From JBGPQJ01 sp963709295 (GTDB lineage: Bacteria > Chloroflexota > Anaerolineae > Anaerolineales > Villigracilaceae), in the NCBI GenBank assembly GCA_963709295.1, contig CAVPVW010000003.1, positions 620,001 to 684,000 of the forward strand: a DNA stretch of 64,000 nucleotides, in the 5' to 3' direction. The notes under the pieces were generated by a model. The model was not told the DNA's origin. It saw nothing but the letters and a program-made list of their open reading frames with translations, and did no database searches. Position numbers and translations under genes: made by a program. Below, piece after piece: positions 55,826 through 64,000 of this stretch (position 1 is the first letter of the stretch; every line of letters begins with the position of its first letter).

Positions 55826-56500
55826 CTACCCTGGCTGCCAAGGTTCGGCAACCAAATGTCCATCTTTCAATCGAGCCATTTCTGGAATCGGCTGACTGCG
55901 CCTTTCCGGGGTGGTCGCAATCTCAGCGGCTATCCGCAGTTGAGTTGGAGATAAATCCAAAGCACATACGACCGCATCCGTGTCTCCCGTTGCCCCAGCA
56001 TGTACAACTCCGCGCAGTCGTCCCCACACGACAACGCTTCCGCCGGCTACCACTTCAGCGCCGGGATTTACATCGCCTAAAACTACAACATTTCCTTCAT
56101 ATTCGAGGCGCACCCCGGATCGCACAGTGCGCTTGACCCACATCGCTGAATCTTCAGAACTTACAGGTTTGACCTGAACAGGAGTGTCAGGTCTGACTTT
56201 TGATAGCCGGGTGGCCAGCCCAAGCATCTGGGCCGTATTTTCGGTGGTTGAAGAATTACTCAGAACCGCCCAGAGAATAATTTCGCGGTCCGACAACTCA
56301 TCTCGCAAGTCGGTCATCTCGGAAACATGTAATTCCTGATTGCCCACATCGAGCGCAAGCTTTGCACCCTTGAAAAATTCCGGTTTCTCATCGATTTGTA
56401 ATATTAATGAGGAATGCAAGATGCTCCAACCGCCTTCTCCCAAGGTTACGAGTAAACCGTCGCGCAAACCTTTTATCTGAATCAGATTGGAATCTGCCAT
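55826..56500 (-). CDS. minC: Septum site-determining protein MinC
   Basis: 224 residues. The N-terminal domain (IQIKGLRDGLLVTLGEGGWS...) and the C-terminal beta-helix, RTVRSGVRLEYEGNVVVLGD, VNPGAEVVAGGSVVVWGRLR and GVVHAGATGDTDAVVCALDL, are those of MinC. It blocks FtsZ polymerisation away from midcell once recruited by MinD. It lies between PBP2 and minD. Confidence 0.95.
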   Translation of the reverse strand: MADSNLIQIKGLRDGLLVTLGEGGWSILHSSLILQIDEKPEFFKGAKLALDVGNQELHVSEMTDLRDELSDREIILWAVLSNSSTTENTAQMLGLATRLSKVRPDTPVQVKPVSSEDSAMWVKRTVRSGVRLEYEGNVVVLGDVNPGAEVVAGGSVVVWGRLRGVVHAGATGDTDAVVCALDLSPTQLRIAAEIATTPERRSQPIPEMARLKDGHLVAEPWQPG

Positions 56501-56623
56501 GGCGCCATCAACCGGGGCAAATTATAGCATAGGGGGTGATTTATGAGTAAACCGGTCAAAGCGATAATACCATCGCAATCGATGGTTATACGCAAACTAA
56601 TTTTAGGAGGATTTTTTAGGGAA

Positions 56624-58825
56624 TTATCCGCCGCCGCCTGTGGACTGCCCTGCATCAATCGCTTTGATTTTAAAATAAGCATCCATGATCAGGCGAACTA
56701 CAGGGGCTGCAACTACACCACCCTCGCCCCCATTGTACATGAACGCAACAATAACGACTTCCGGGTCGTCGTAAGGTGCGTACGCAACCGTCCAGGAGTG
56801 GGTAGGCCATGATCCAAACTGGCAGCGATTTTGCGAACGCGCTACATCATCGCAATACTCAGCCGTACCAGTCTTCCCTGCGACCGGCACGGGGTAGTTC
56901 ATGAAGGATTGTTCGCGGTGCAACGTTCCGCTTGATTCCAGAACTGCTAGACGCATGCCAGTCTGTACCTGTTGAACGACATAAGGATCGACGGGTTTTT
57001 TCCCGCCAGTATCTTCGCAATACCCATCCACACATTCATAATCTGTAATCACCGGGTCAGTGGTAATATCCCATCGCTTTTTGGGAACAAATGGCGAAAT
57101 TTGAAAATCCCCTTCACCAACAGGTTGATCACTCACCGTAAACTCGCCCGGGTCGAACCATTTCTCAACGACATTTCCCTCATAATCGGTTATCTGTCGG
57201 ATCAATGTAGGCTTCATCAAAACTCCATCATTTGCGATGGTCGCGGCGGATTGTAAGACCTGCAACGGTGTGGACAATACATATCCCTGGCCAACGCTGG
57301 CGATATATGTATCACCTGTAGACCAGTTTTCGCCAAGATTGATCCGTTTCCATTGCGGGGTGGGTATCAGGCCGTCTGCTTCACCGAGCAATTCGATACC
57401 GCTTTGGGTACCATATCCCAACGCGCGTGCATAATCCGCATGGCGCAACGGGCCCAATCCTTGCGGAATTTCATCTTCATAACCTCCGCCTAATTTATAA
57501 AAGCAAACATTGCTGGAGTAGGCAATGCAGTGAAGGAAATCGATCTCCCCAAATCCTTCAGGTCTATCATCAAAAATCCAATCCACAAATGGCCGTTCCC
57601 GGCATGGGTCATTGGGTGAAAATCGTTCACAAAGGATGAGCTGACCTGGGGCTTGAATAATTTGATCCACGGTCACGACTTTTTCGTTTAGAGCACCAGT
57701 CGCGGTGGAGAGTTTAAAGACGGAGCCTGGTGGGTACTCAGCGGAAATTGCATAATTCAGCAAAGGTTTTCGTGGATCCTGTTCCAGTTGACCGTAATAA
57801 TAGGCTGGGATGAGTCTCGCCATACGGTTGTTTTCATAACTCGGCCATTGGACCATCGCCAGGATTTCCCCTGTCTTCGGATTCATGGCGATCGCCACAC
57901 CGCTGGAAATCCGTTGTTCGCCAGTATCCCCAAAATAATAGGTATTCCATGATTCGATTTCCCCCACCAACGCTGCTTCTGCCGCAGATTGCAACCGGGC
58001 ATCGATGGTTAGGTAGACGTCGTTCCCGGGAACTGGAAGTATCGGGGCATCGACATTCCGCAGAATTTGGCCAGCAACATCCCGCTCGACAACACGGGTG
58101 CCATTATTTCCTTCCAGGGCACCTTGCATGGAAGCCTCTATGCCTGCATAGCCAACTTTATCCCGATTAGCCACAAAACCACGCTGCTCATAGTCATCAA
58201 CCTGGTTGGCTGGAATTGGACCCAGGAAACCGATCAGGTTGGCGGTCATTGATCCTGTAGGATAATCTCGGACAGGTTCTATCTCGATGTCCACGCCAGG
58301 CCAGTCCACCGCTTTTTGACGCAACGAAAGCGCCAAATCCTCAGCAATATTGCATTTGATTTTTACCGGGCTGAAAGGTGCAAGCGATTCTCCCAGTTCT
58401 ACAAGTTGAGCGATTCCCGGTCCAGGGATGCAGGCTGAAACCAGCTTGGCTTCCTCCACCGTCCCTACATTGACTGGCACATCAATCAATTCTGATAATT
58501 CTCTATAAATATCCTGAATATCGGAATCGTCATCCGGTAGAAACGCAGGCGTTATGACCAGATTATAAGAAGCAATATTCCTTGCCAATATGTACCCGTT
58601 GCGGTCATAAATAATTCCACGCGGGGCTGAGTCGCTGAGAGAACTGATCCTGTTTTCATAGGCTTGCGCTGACCAATCCTCGCCCTCAATCACTTGAAGT
58701 ATAAACAATCGAGAAACCAGGATGATAAAACCGGTAATAATCACCCCGTAAACAGACCATAGACGCCAACCAACAAAATACGATTTTGACGGATTAGGAT
58801 TAGAAGGTACTGATGTCGAACTCAT
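56624..58825 (-). CDS. mrdA: Penicillin-binding protein 2 (transpeptidase)
   Basis: 733 residues. A single N-terminal membrane anchor (VYGVIITGFIILVSRLFILQ), a PBP dimerisation domain (SDSAPRGIIYDRNGYILARN) and the transpeptidase domain with SxxK (PPGSVFKLSTATG), SSN (AYSSNVCFYKLGG) and KTGTAEY motifs. It cross-links peptidoglycan during elongation with RodA and MreBCD. It overlaps mreD by four bases (ATGA). Longer than E. coli PBP2 because of insertions rich in Asp/Pro around 600. Confidence 0.95.
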   Translation of the reverse strand: MSSTSVPSNPNPSKSYFVGWRLWSVYGVIITGFIILVSRLFILQVIEGEDWSAQAYENRISSLSDSAPRGIIYDRNGYILARNIASYNLVITPAFLPDDDSDIQDIYRELSELIDVPVNVGTVEEAKLVSACIPGPGIAQLVELGESLAPFSPVKIKCNIAEDLALSLRQKAVDWPGVDIEIEPVRDYPTGSMTANLIGFLGPIPANQVDDYEQRGFVANRDKVGYAGIEASMQGALEGNNGTRVVERDVAGQILRNVDAPILPVPGNDVYLTIDARLQSAAEAALVGEIESWNTYYFGDTGEQRISSGVAIAMNPKTGEILAMVQWPSYENNRMARLIPAYYYGQLEQDPRKPLLNYAISAEYPPGSVFKLSTATGALNEKVVTVDQIIQAPGQLILCERFSPNDPCRERPFVDWIFDDRPEGFGEIDFLHCIAYSSNVCFYKLGGGYEDEIPQGLGPLRHADYARALGYGTQSGIELLGEADGLIPTPQWKRINLGENWSTGDTYIASVGQGYVLSTPLQVLQSAATIANDGVLMKPTLIRQITDYEGNVVEKWFDPGEFTVSDQPVGEGDFQISPFVPKKRWDITTDPVITDYECVDGYCEDTGGKKPVDPYVVQQVQTGMRLAVLESSGTLHREQSFMNYPVPVAGKTGTAEYCDDVARSQNRCQFGSWPTHSWTVAYAPYDDPEVVIVAFMYNGGEGGVVAAPVVRLIMDAYFKIKAIDAGQSTGGGG

Positions 58826-59325
58826 ATCACCTCTTCAATAGGATACATCCAAAGCGCCAGTTCTCTCATGGCAACACTAATGGGCAAGGCAATCAATAAA
58901 TTTAATAAGACGCTCGGAAGAACCACCAGGCTGAACGCTTCCTCGGAGGGAATTGTTCCACCAGTGACCAACAAGGCGGCATAAATAATGATCTGAAATA
59001 TGAGAGTGCCAATAAAGGTCACAAAAAACATCGCCAGAATTGGCAGCTCCCATACCCGTCTGAGAACAAGCCTGGCTAGTCCAACGACAGCCAAATATCC
59101 AATTATTGTTGCCACAATAGGTGCGCCTGATATAAAAGCAACCATTACTCCGCCCAGCACAGCCCAATGCCAGCCAGTCTCAACTTGCTCCTGAAGCGCC
59201 CAGGCAGCAAGGACTACCAGCATCAAATCTGCTGAACCTGATAATAACTGCATCCTGGCGACAACAGCAGTTTGCAGGATCACCACCAGCGCCAGAATTG
59301 GAAATGCAAGCAGGCTTTTGATCAC
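58822..59325 (-). CDS. mreD: Rod shape-determining protein MreD
   Basis: 167 residues with about five membrane segments (FPILALVVILQTAVVARMQL, LMLVVLAAWALQEQVETGWH, MFFVTFIGTLIFQIIIYAAL). Sequence is poorly conserved as usual for MreD; the call rests on size, topology and position between mreC and PBP2, overlapping both by four bases. It links the cytoplasmic MreB filament with the extracytoplasmic elongation enzymes. Confidence 0.9.
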   Translation of the reverse strand: MIKSLLAFPILALVVILQTAVVARMQLLSGSADLMLVVLAAWALQEQVETGWHWAVLGGVMVAFISGAPIVATIIGYLAVVGLARLVLRRVWELPILAMFFVTFIGTLIFQIIIYAALLVTGGTIPSEEAFSLVVLPSVLLNLLIALPISVAMRELALWMYPIEEVI

Positions 59326-60167
59326 GGTGATTGATCAGGAACAAGCGGTGTAATGTCAATCGGTCTAAAATTCACGATGACAAGGACAATTTCAAGCCGG
59401 GAAAAATCCACTACAGGCTGAACGGTCGCTTCTTGAAATAGATCGCTTTCGCGCTTGCGGATATTGCTGACCTGGCCTATCAGCAAGTCGGGTGGATATT
59501 CGCCTCCCAACCCTGAAGTTAGCACGACATCGCCTGTTTGCACCTGTACATCCTGGGACAACATATCAAGCGTCAATTCGCCGCTAACCGATCCATTCAT
59601 GATTGCATCTGCTTCTGAGTTCTGAAGGAAAACACTCACAATGGAGGAAGGATCGGTGATGAGCTGGACCCGCGACGCACCACCGATGACGGCGTCCACC
59701 CGCCCGACCAGCCCCTGATTGGTCACGACGGGCATTCCCCGTCGAATCCCATCATTCGAACCTCGGTTGATGATCACATACCGCAGAAATGGGCTCGGGT
59801 CGCGGCCGATAACAGCAGCAGCCTTGTAGGTGTTGGTGGGATTCGATCGCGAAAAATCAACAAGCGCGGCAAGCGTATCGGTCTGGGCAACCTTGTTCTG
59901 CAACTCGATGACCTGCGCTTGCAGGCGGGCGATTTCTGCCACATATTCCGAATTTTGTTGACGGAGTGCGGCAACATCACGCGGAACCGTTAAGAAATCG
60001 GCAACAGCCAGATAGCGGGTCGATACCCATGTTTGCAGGCCGATCAACGATCCACTAAAGATATTGGTGACAGGGGAGAGATAACCGCTGAGTGCCAGTG
60101 CCAAGATTCCGGCGACGACCAGAAACAGAATGGCCGCCTGCATCGAACGGGACCAGATATTTTTCAT
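59322..60167 (-). CDS. mreC: Rod shape-determining protein MreC
   Basis: 281 residues. One N-terminal membrane anchor (MQAAILFLVVAGILALALSG), a coiled coil (about residues 60-100, EIARLQAQVIELQNKVAQTD) and the beta-rich extracytoplasmic domain (FLRYVIINRGSNDGIRRGMP, VTNQGLVGRVDAVIGGASRV, LTSGLGGEYPPDLLIGQVSN). It scaffolds the PBP2-RodA elongation complex. It overlaps mreD by four bases and follows mreB by 47. Confidence 0.95.
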   Translation of the reverse strand: MKNIWSRSMQAAILFLVVAGILALALSGYLSPVTNIFSGSLIGLQTWVSTRYLAVADFLTVPRDVAALRQQNSEYVAEIARLQAQVIELQNKVAQTDTLAALVDFSRSNPTNTYKAAAVIGRDPSPFLRYVIINRGSNDGIRRGMPVVTNQGLVGRVDAVIGGASRVQLITDPSSIVSVFLQNSEADAIMNGSVSGELTLDMLSQDVQVQTGDVVLTSGLGGEYPPDLLIGQVSNIRKRESDLFQEATVQPVVDFSRLEIVLVIVNFRPIDITPLVPDQSP

Positions 60168-60214
60168 GTCAGAGTTCAGGTATTCACAATCTCATCCAAA
60201 CCAAGAAGAATCCA

Positions 60215-61291
60215 TTAAACAGAGTGCCTGGTGCTGCCTCTTTCCAGGCTGACCAGATAGTTTTGCATGCGGTCGAAATCTTCGAGGATCAAACCAGCTC
60301 CCCGGCAAACACAAGTGAGTGGGTCTTCAGCCTGCCAAACACGCAAGTTGAGATCTTCTGACAGGCGGTCTGAAAGTCCTTGAATAAGGGCTCCACCGCC
60401 GGCAATGCAAATGCCATTATCCATTAAATCCGCGACGATTTCAGGAGGGGCCTCATCCAAGGCATCGCGGATGGTGTCCACGATCACCTGGACGGATCCC
60501 GAGAGCGCCTCACGGATTTCAATTGACGAAAGCTCAATCGATTCTGGAAGGCCTGTCACAAGATTGCGACCTCTCACCTCCATCGTCTTTTCGACAGCCA
60601 ACGGGTAGGCAGATCCGATCGTCATCTTAATTTGTTCAGCAACGCCCTCGCCTACCAGTAAATTATATTTGTTCCGGATGTATTGAACAACATCCTGATC
60701 CATTTCGTCTCCGGCTACGCGCAGTGAGCGAGAGACAACAACGCCTCCCATGGACAATACGGCAACTTCGGTCGTTCCACCGCCGATATCCACCACCATG
60801 GACCCTTTGACCTCAGCCACGGGCAGACCCGCTCCAAGCGCAGCCGAGACTGGCTCTTCGACTAGAAAGGCCTCCCGGGCTCCAGCCGATATGGTTGCGT
60901 CGTAAACTGCGCGTTTCTCGACTTCGGTGACACCTGCGGGTATGCCTATCACCACTCGCGGACGAGGCAGGGGCACGATACTCTGCTCGTGGACCTGCCC
61001 AATGAAATAGGTCAACATCGCCTGGGTGATGTCAAACTCGGAAATAACCCCATCCCGAACCGGTCTAACCGTGATGAGGCTTCCAGAAGTCCTTCCCATC
61101 ATCTCCTTGGCTCGCAGTCCAACAGCTTGAGGTTCCCGAGTTCGCTTGTCTATCGTTACCCAGGAAGGTTCGTTGATCACGATCCCCTTCCCCTTCACGT
61201 AGACCAGGGTATTGGCTGTACCAAGATCGATGCCAATATCCAGAGAAAACAGACCCAGAAGCCAATTGATCGGGTTAAACGCCAAATTCAT
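60215..61291 (-). CDS. mreB: Rod shape-determining actin homologue MreB
   Basis: About 358 residues. Actin-fold motifs: phosphate-1 DIGIDLGTANTLVYVKGKG, phosphate-2 VVDIGGGTTEVAVLSMGG, and adenosine motif GICIAGGGALIQGLSDRL. N-terminal MNLAFNPINWLLGLFSLD is a membrane-binding amphipathic stretch. A TTG 33 bases upstream is an alternative start; I prefer the ATG from family alignment. First gene of the shape-division operon, divergent from degV, with about 140 bases of AT-rich leader containing a likely shared promoter region. Confidence 0.95.
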   Translation of the reverse strand: MNLAFNPINWLLGLFSLDIGIDLGTANTLVYVKGKGIVINEPSWVTIDKRTREPQAVGLRAKEMMGRTSGSLITVRPVRDGVISEFDITQAMLTYFIGQVHEQSIVPLPRPRVVIGIPAGVTEVEKRAVYDATISAGAREAFLVEEPVSAALGAGLPVAEVKGSMVVDIGGGTTEVAVLSMGGVVVSRSLRVAGDEMDQDVVQYIRNKYNLLVGEGVAEQIKMTIGSAYPLAVEKTMEVRGRNLVTGLPESIELSSIEIREALSGSVQVIVDTIRDALDEAPPEIVADLMDNGICIAGGGALIQGLSDRLSEDLNLRVWQAEDPLTCVCRGAGLILEDFDRMQNYLVSLERGSTRHSV

Positions 61292-61434
61292 CTCCAACGA
61301 GCCAATTTTAGAGCTACCAGCCAAATATTATAACATGTTAAAACTTTCCGGCTTTTTCGTAACCTTATAACCTGATTAGGGTTTGTTAATTTATGCAAAA
61401 TAACCCAATTTTTATCCAATTTTGAGGAGGTTTT

Positions 61435-62290
61435 ATGGGAAAAGTAGCCATTGTAACCGATAGTTCAGCGTATATTCCAAAGGATTTAGTCAAAACCCTG
61501 AATATTAAAGTGGTCCCCCTCGTTGTGATTTGGGGAAATGAAACTCTTGAGGATGACGTCGATATAACACCGGGGCAGTTCTACAATCGGCTGAAATCCG
61601 CCAAGGAAATGCCAACGACCTCCCAGGTTTCCATCCCCAACATGCACAAGGCTTTTTCAGGCCTGGTAGAGCAAGGATACGACGTGTTGGGAATTTTCCT
61701 TTCCTCCAAGCTTTCTGGAACAATGCAGTCGGCCATCCAGGGGCGAGAAGAACTATCGACTGGCAAGGATAAGATTACGCTCGTGGACTCGCTAACCACA
61801 TCGATGGCCTTGGGGTTCCACGTGATGGCAGCCGCCAAAGCCGCAGCCGCGGGTGCCTCGGTTAACGAATGCAAGAAAATTGCAGAAGAGGCTCAAAAGA
61901 CCAGCGGCGTTTATTTCGTTGTAGACACATTGGAATTCCTCCATCGAGGTGGAAGAATTGGGGGAGGCAGACGCTTTCTGGGCTCGGCATTGAATATAAA
62001 ACCCATTCTAACTGTCGGTGAAGGAAAAGTAGAGGCTGCCGGTTCCGTACGGACGAAAGCCAAAGCGGTCAAACACCTGATCGAGCTGGTACACGACCAA
62101 TGCAAGGGAAAATCCAGCGTCCATCTCGCCACGCTGCATGCCAATGCAGAGGCGGAAGCGAAAGAGATTCTAAAGACTGCTGGCCAAGGACTGAATGTGG
62201 TCGAGTCTCTTTCTCTCCGAAGTAAGCCCTGCGATTGGCACTCATACCGGTCCGGGGACTGTGGGACTGGCCTACCTCCACAGCATGTAA
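61435..62290 (+). CDS. DegV family fatty-acid-binding protein (frameshifted at the 3' end)
   Basis: Start MGKVAIVTDSSAYIPKDLVK behind TTGAGGAGGTTTT. Family motifs: VVPLVVIWGNETLEDDVDIT, TSQVSIPNMHKAFSGLVEQG, FLSSKLSGTMQSAIQG and FVVDTLEFLHRGGRIGG. Near 62213 the frame slips; the other frame restores SEVSPAIGTHTGPGTVGLAY and LHSM, ending at a TAA at 62288-62290. About 285 residues. DegV proteins bind a fatty acid and feed phospholipid synthesis through FakA in some bacteria; the partner is not in the window. Confidence 0.9.
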
Positions 62291-62315
62291 TTGATGAAGC
62301 AGTTTTGCATAGCAC

Positions 62316-62348
62316 ACCGGCAGATTTTTTCTGCCGGTTTCTTTTTTT
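62316..62348 (+). terminator. Rho-independent terminator after degV
   Basis: ACCGGCAG (62316-62323) pairs with CTGCCGGT (62331-62338) around an ATTTTTT loop, followed by TTTCTTTTTTT. It separates the DegV gene from udk. Confidence 0.92.
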
Positions 62349-62402
62349 CACACGGTACTGTTGCTCAGGCCTCCACTTGAAATATAAGGTTATAATTCAT
62401 TC

Positions 62403-63029
62403 ATGACGTCCCGTCCCACTCCCCTCGTGATAGGTATCGCTGGCGGATCAGGCTCCGGGAAAACAACAGTGGCGAATGTAGTGATGCAGCGGGTCGGCGC
62501 GGACAACATTGCCTACCTGCCGCATGATGCGTACTACAAGGAATTGGGACATCTGCCCCCGAACCAGCGGGCACAAATCAACTTCGATCACCCGGATTCA
62601 CTCGAAAACGAGTTGATGATCCAGCATATCCAGGCTTTACGGGAATATCAACCTGTAGCACTGCCTGTTTATGACTTTTCGACGGACAGCCGGACAGACA
62701 AGATCATCGAGGTCAAGCCGCAGAGAATCATTATCGTTGAGGGAATTCTCATCTTCGCCGTGCCTGATCTCCGTAAGATGTTCGACCTGAAAATATTCGT
62801 GGACACCGATCCGGATATTCGATTAATCAGGCGATTGCAACGAGACATCTCTGAACGCGGCAGGTCAACCGAGTCAGTTATCAATCAGTATTTAACCACC
62901 GTCAGACCGATGCATTTGGAATTTGTAGAGCCCTCGAAGCGATATGCCGATGTGATCATCCCCGAAGGCGGATTCAATGCCGCCGCCTTGGATTTGGTCG
63001 TGGCGAGGCTCGAGGCTCTCCTAAGATAA
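62403..63029 (+). CDS. udk: Uridine kinase
   Basis: 208 residues. P-loop IGIAGGSGSGKTTVANVVMQ, the substrate segment HDAYYKELGHLPPNQRAQIN with FDHPDS, VEGILIFAVPDLRKMFDLKI, and RRLQRDISERGRSTESVINQ in the lid. It phosphorylates uridine and cytidine in pyrimidine salvage. Intact; own promoter likely in the 55 bases after the terminator. Confidence 0.96.
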   Translation: MTSRPTPLVIGIAGGSGSGKTTVANVVMQRVGADNIAYLPHDAYYKELGHLPPNQRAQINFDHPDSLENELMIQHIQALREYQPVALPVYDFSTDSRTDKIIEVKPQRIIIVEGILIFAVPDLRKMFDLKIFVDTDPDIRLIRRLQRDISERGRSTESVINQYLTTVRPMHLEFVEPSKRYADVIIPEGGFNAAALDLVVARLEALLR

Positions 63030-63060
63030 ATAATCCTACCAATTCAGAAAGGGAATAACA

Positions 63061-63576
63061 ATGGGCACTGAGAAGCAATGGAAAAATCCCCCCGCAATGA
63101 CCATCGACAACAAGAAAAAGTATCAAGCAACTCTTCACACCGAGAAAGGCGACATCGTACTGGAATTATTCGCGGATAAAACCCCGGTCACAGTCAATAA
63201 TTTCGTTTTCCTTTCAAAGGAAGGTTATTACGATGGCGTGATTTTCCACAGGGTGATCGAGAACTTCATGGTCCAGGGTGGAGATCCGACGGGTACTGGC
63301 CGCGGTGGACCCGGATATACTTTTAAAGATGAGTTTCACCCCTCCCTTAAGCATGATAAGCCTGGCATCCTCTCTATGGCAAACGCCGGACCGGGTACCA
63401 ATGGTTCCCAATTCTTTATTACGCACGTTCCCACCTCCTGGCTGGATGGCAAACACAGCGTTTTTGGTCAGGTGGTTGGAGGCATGGATGTGCTGATGTC
63501 CATTCCGCCTCGCGACCCCGGTCGTCCGGAATATCCCGGAGTAAAAATAAATCGCGTCACAATCACGGAGATTTAA
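63061..63576 (+). CDS. Cyclophilin-type peptidyl-prolyl cis-trans isomerase
   Basis: 171 residues without a signal peptide, so cytoplasmic. Cyclophilin core: FHRVIENFMVQGGDPTGTGR (catalytic Arg), NAGPGTNGSQFFIT, PTSWLDGKHSVFGQVVGGMD. The N-terminal ~20 residues (TEKQWKNPPAMTIDNKKK) are a common extension in Chloroflexi- and Firmicute-type proteins of this family. It speeds proline isomerisation during folding. AAAGGGAATAACA precedes the ATG; 31 bases after udk. Confidence 0.95.
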   Translation: MGTEKQWKNPPAMTIDNKKKYQATLHTEKGDIVLELFADKTPVTVNNFVFLSKEGYYDGVIFHRVIENFMVQGGDPTGTGRGGPGYTFKDEFHPSLKHDKPGILSMANAGPGTNGSQFFITHVPTSWLDGKHSVFGQVVGGMDVLMSIPPRDPGRPEYPGVKINRVTITEI

Positions 63577-63618
63577 GATCCGATGGAGAGTAAGAATATT
63601 CGAAATTAGTATCATTAC

Positions 63619-64000
63619 ATGAAGATAAGCCGCACCACGATACTCCGTGGGATTAGTTTACTCGCAGTAATTGCAATTAGCGTTTGGATTTACAGTATCA
63701 GGGATCAGGCTGCGCAGTTCGCAGCCTACGGATACCCGGGGATATTTTTCATAACAATGTTGGCCAATGCCACGGTGTTTCTTCCCGCTCCCGGTGTGGC
63801 TGTGGTTTTTGCAATGGGCAGTATCTTTAATCCCTGGTTGGTCGCCTTGTTTGCAGGGACTGGCGGAGCGGTTGGAGAATTGGTTGGGTATCTAGCCGGA
63901 TATAGCGGCCAGGGTGTCGTTGAAAACACCCAAATGTTTACCCGAATCGAACCCTGGGTAAAACGGTATGGCGTTTACGCCATTTTTGTTTTTAGTGCGC
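63619..64000 (+). CDS. DedA/VTT-domain membrane protein, 3' truncated by the window edge
   Basis: An ATG at 63619 opens MKISRTTILRGISLLAVIAI, a membrane helix, then FITMLANATVFLPAPGVAVV and FAMGSIFNPWLVALFAGTGG with AVGELVGYLAGYSGQGV, the VTT/SNARE-associated motif (re-entrant loop region with the E-x-x-GY pattern). 127 residues are visible and the frame runs off the edge. Such proteins flip or recycle membrane lipids in several bacteria. The function here is inferred from the family only. Confidence 0.82.
   Translation, partial: MKISRTTILRGISLLAVIAISVWIYSIRDQAAQFAAYGYPGIFFITMLANATVFLPAPGVAVVFAMGSIFNPWLVALFAGTGGAVGELVGYLAGYSGQGVVENTQMFTRIEPWVKRYGVYAIFVFSA

Noticed and set aside
1..64000. CRISPR arrays, rRNA genes, insertion sequences with transposases
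   Set aside because: No regularly spaced repeats, rRNA signatures or transposase motifs were found on reading both strands; the only recombinase seen is the tyrosine integrase at 17892-19029.

Overview
The window looks like chromosomal DNA of an uncultured, Gram-negative-like or monoderm rod of the Chloroflexota (Anaerolineae-like). This is an inference. It rests on the mreB-mreC-mreD-PBP2-minC-minD-minE-rodA arrangement, on glnS rather than a gatCAB route beside a tRNA-Gln, on the Ala/Pro/Thr-rich linkers after the lipobox of the solute-binding lipoproteins, and on the mix of anaerobe-type sugar and corrinoid genes. No rRNA or other phylogenetic marker was available to test it.

Region 1 (1-10 kb, + strand) is a sugar-acid/inositol operon: a LarA-family protein, 6-phosphogluconate dehydrogenase, a KDG-type kinase, a Zn alcohol dehydrogenase, a TIM-barrel isomerase, then iolG-iolN-iolM-iolO. 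The last four are the alternative inositol route known from Thermotoga maritima (inositol to scyllo-inosose to 3-dehydro-scyllo-inosose to 5-keto-L-gluconate to D-tagaturonate).

Region 2 (10-49 kb) reads as two tandem integrations into one tRNA-Gln gene. An intact tRNA-Gln lies at 48972-49042. A perfect 41-base copy of its 3' part lies at 17726-17766, beside a tyrosine integrase, and a degraded copy lies at 11371-11410. The inner segment (11.4-17.7 kb) holds a LacI regulator, a sugar ABC importer and sucrose phosphorylase. The larger island (17.7-49.0 kb) holds about 26 kb of minus-strand genes. Going downstream from a TTGACA promoter at 46.74 kb these are: an UlaD/HPS-family decarboxylase, an unrecognised protein, a full set of bacterial microcompartment shell proteins (two BMC-H, one BMC-T, one BMC-P), a short protein ending in an encapsulation-peptide-like helix, an unusual PanB-like aldolase, an SDR, a ribose-type ABC importer with a tandem-duplicated binding protein, UROD-family methyltransferases, UlaE- and UlaF-like epimerases, a SorC regulator, a PDH/acetoin-dehydrogenase-like E1/E2, a HAD phosphatase, two FGGY kinases, SMP-30, a class II aldolase, 6-phospho-3-hexuloisomerase and a corrinoid protein. 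No aldehyde dehydrogenase or PduL phosphotransacylase is present, so the organelle does not match the usual PDU/EUT/PVM/GRM layouts and is the best candidate for an undescribed system.

Region 3 (49-64 kb) is housekeeping: glnS, a TSUP permease, gltX, the shape and division cluster, degV, udk, a cyclophilin and the start of a DedA/VTT protein.

Many genes, mostly between 2.5 and 47 kb, are split by single-base frameshifts while both halves keep good family similarity. At least two sit in homopolymers. I treat most as probable sequencing indels rather than real pseudogenes, and give full-length spans for the reconstructed genes.
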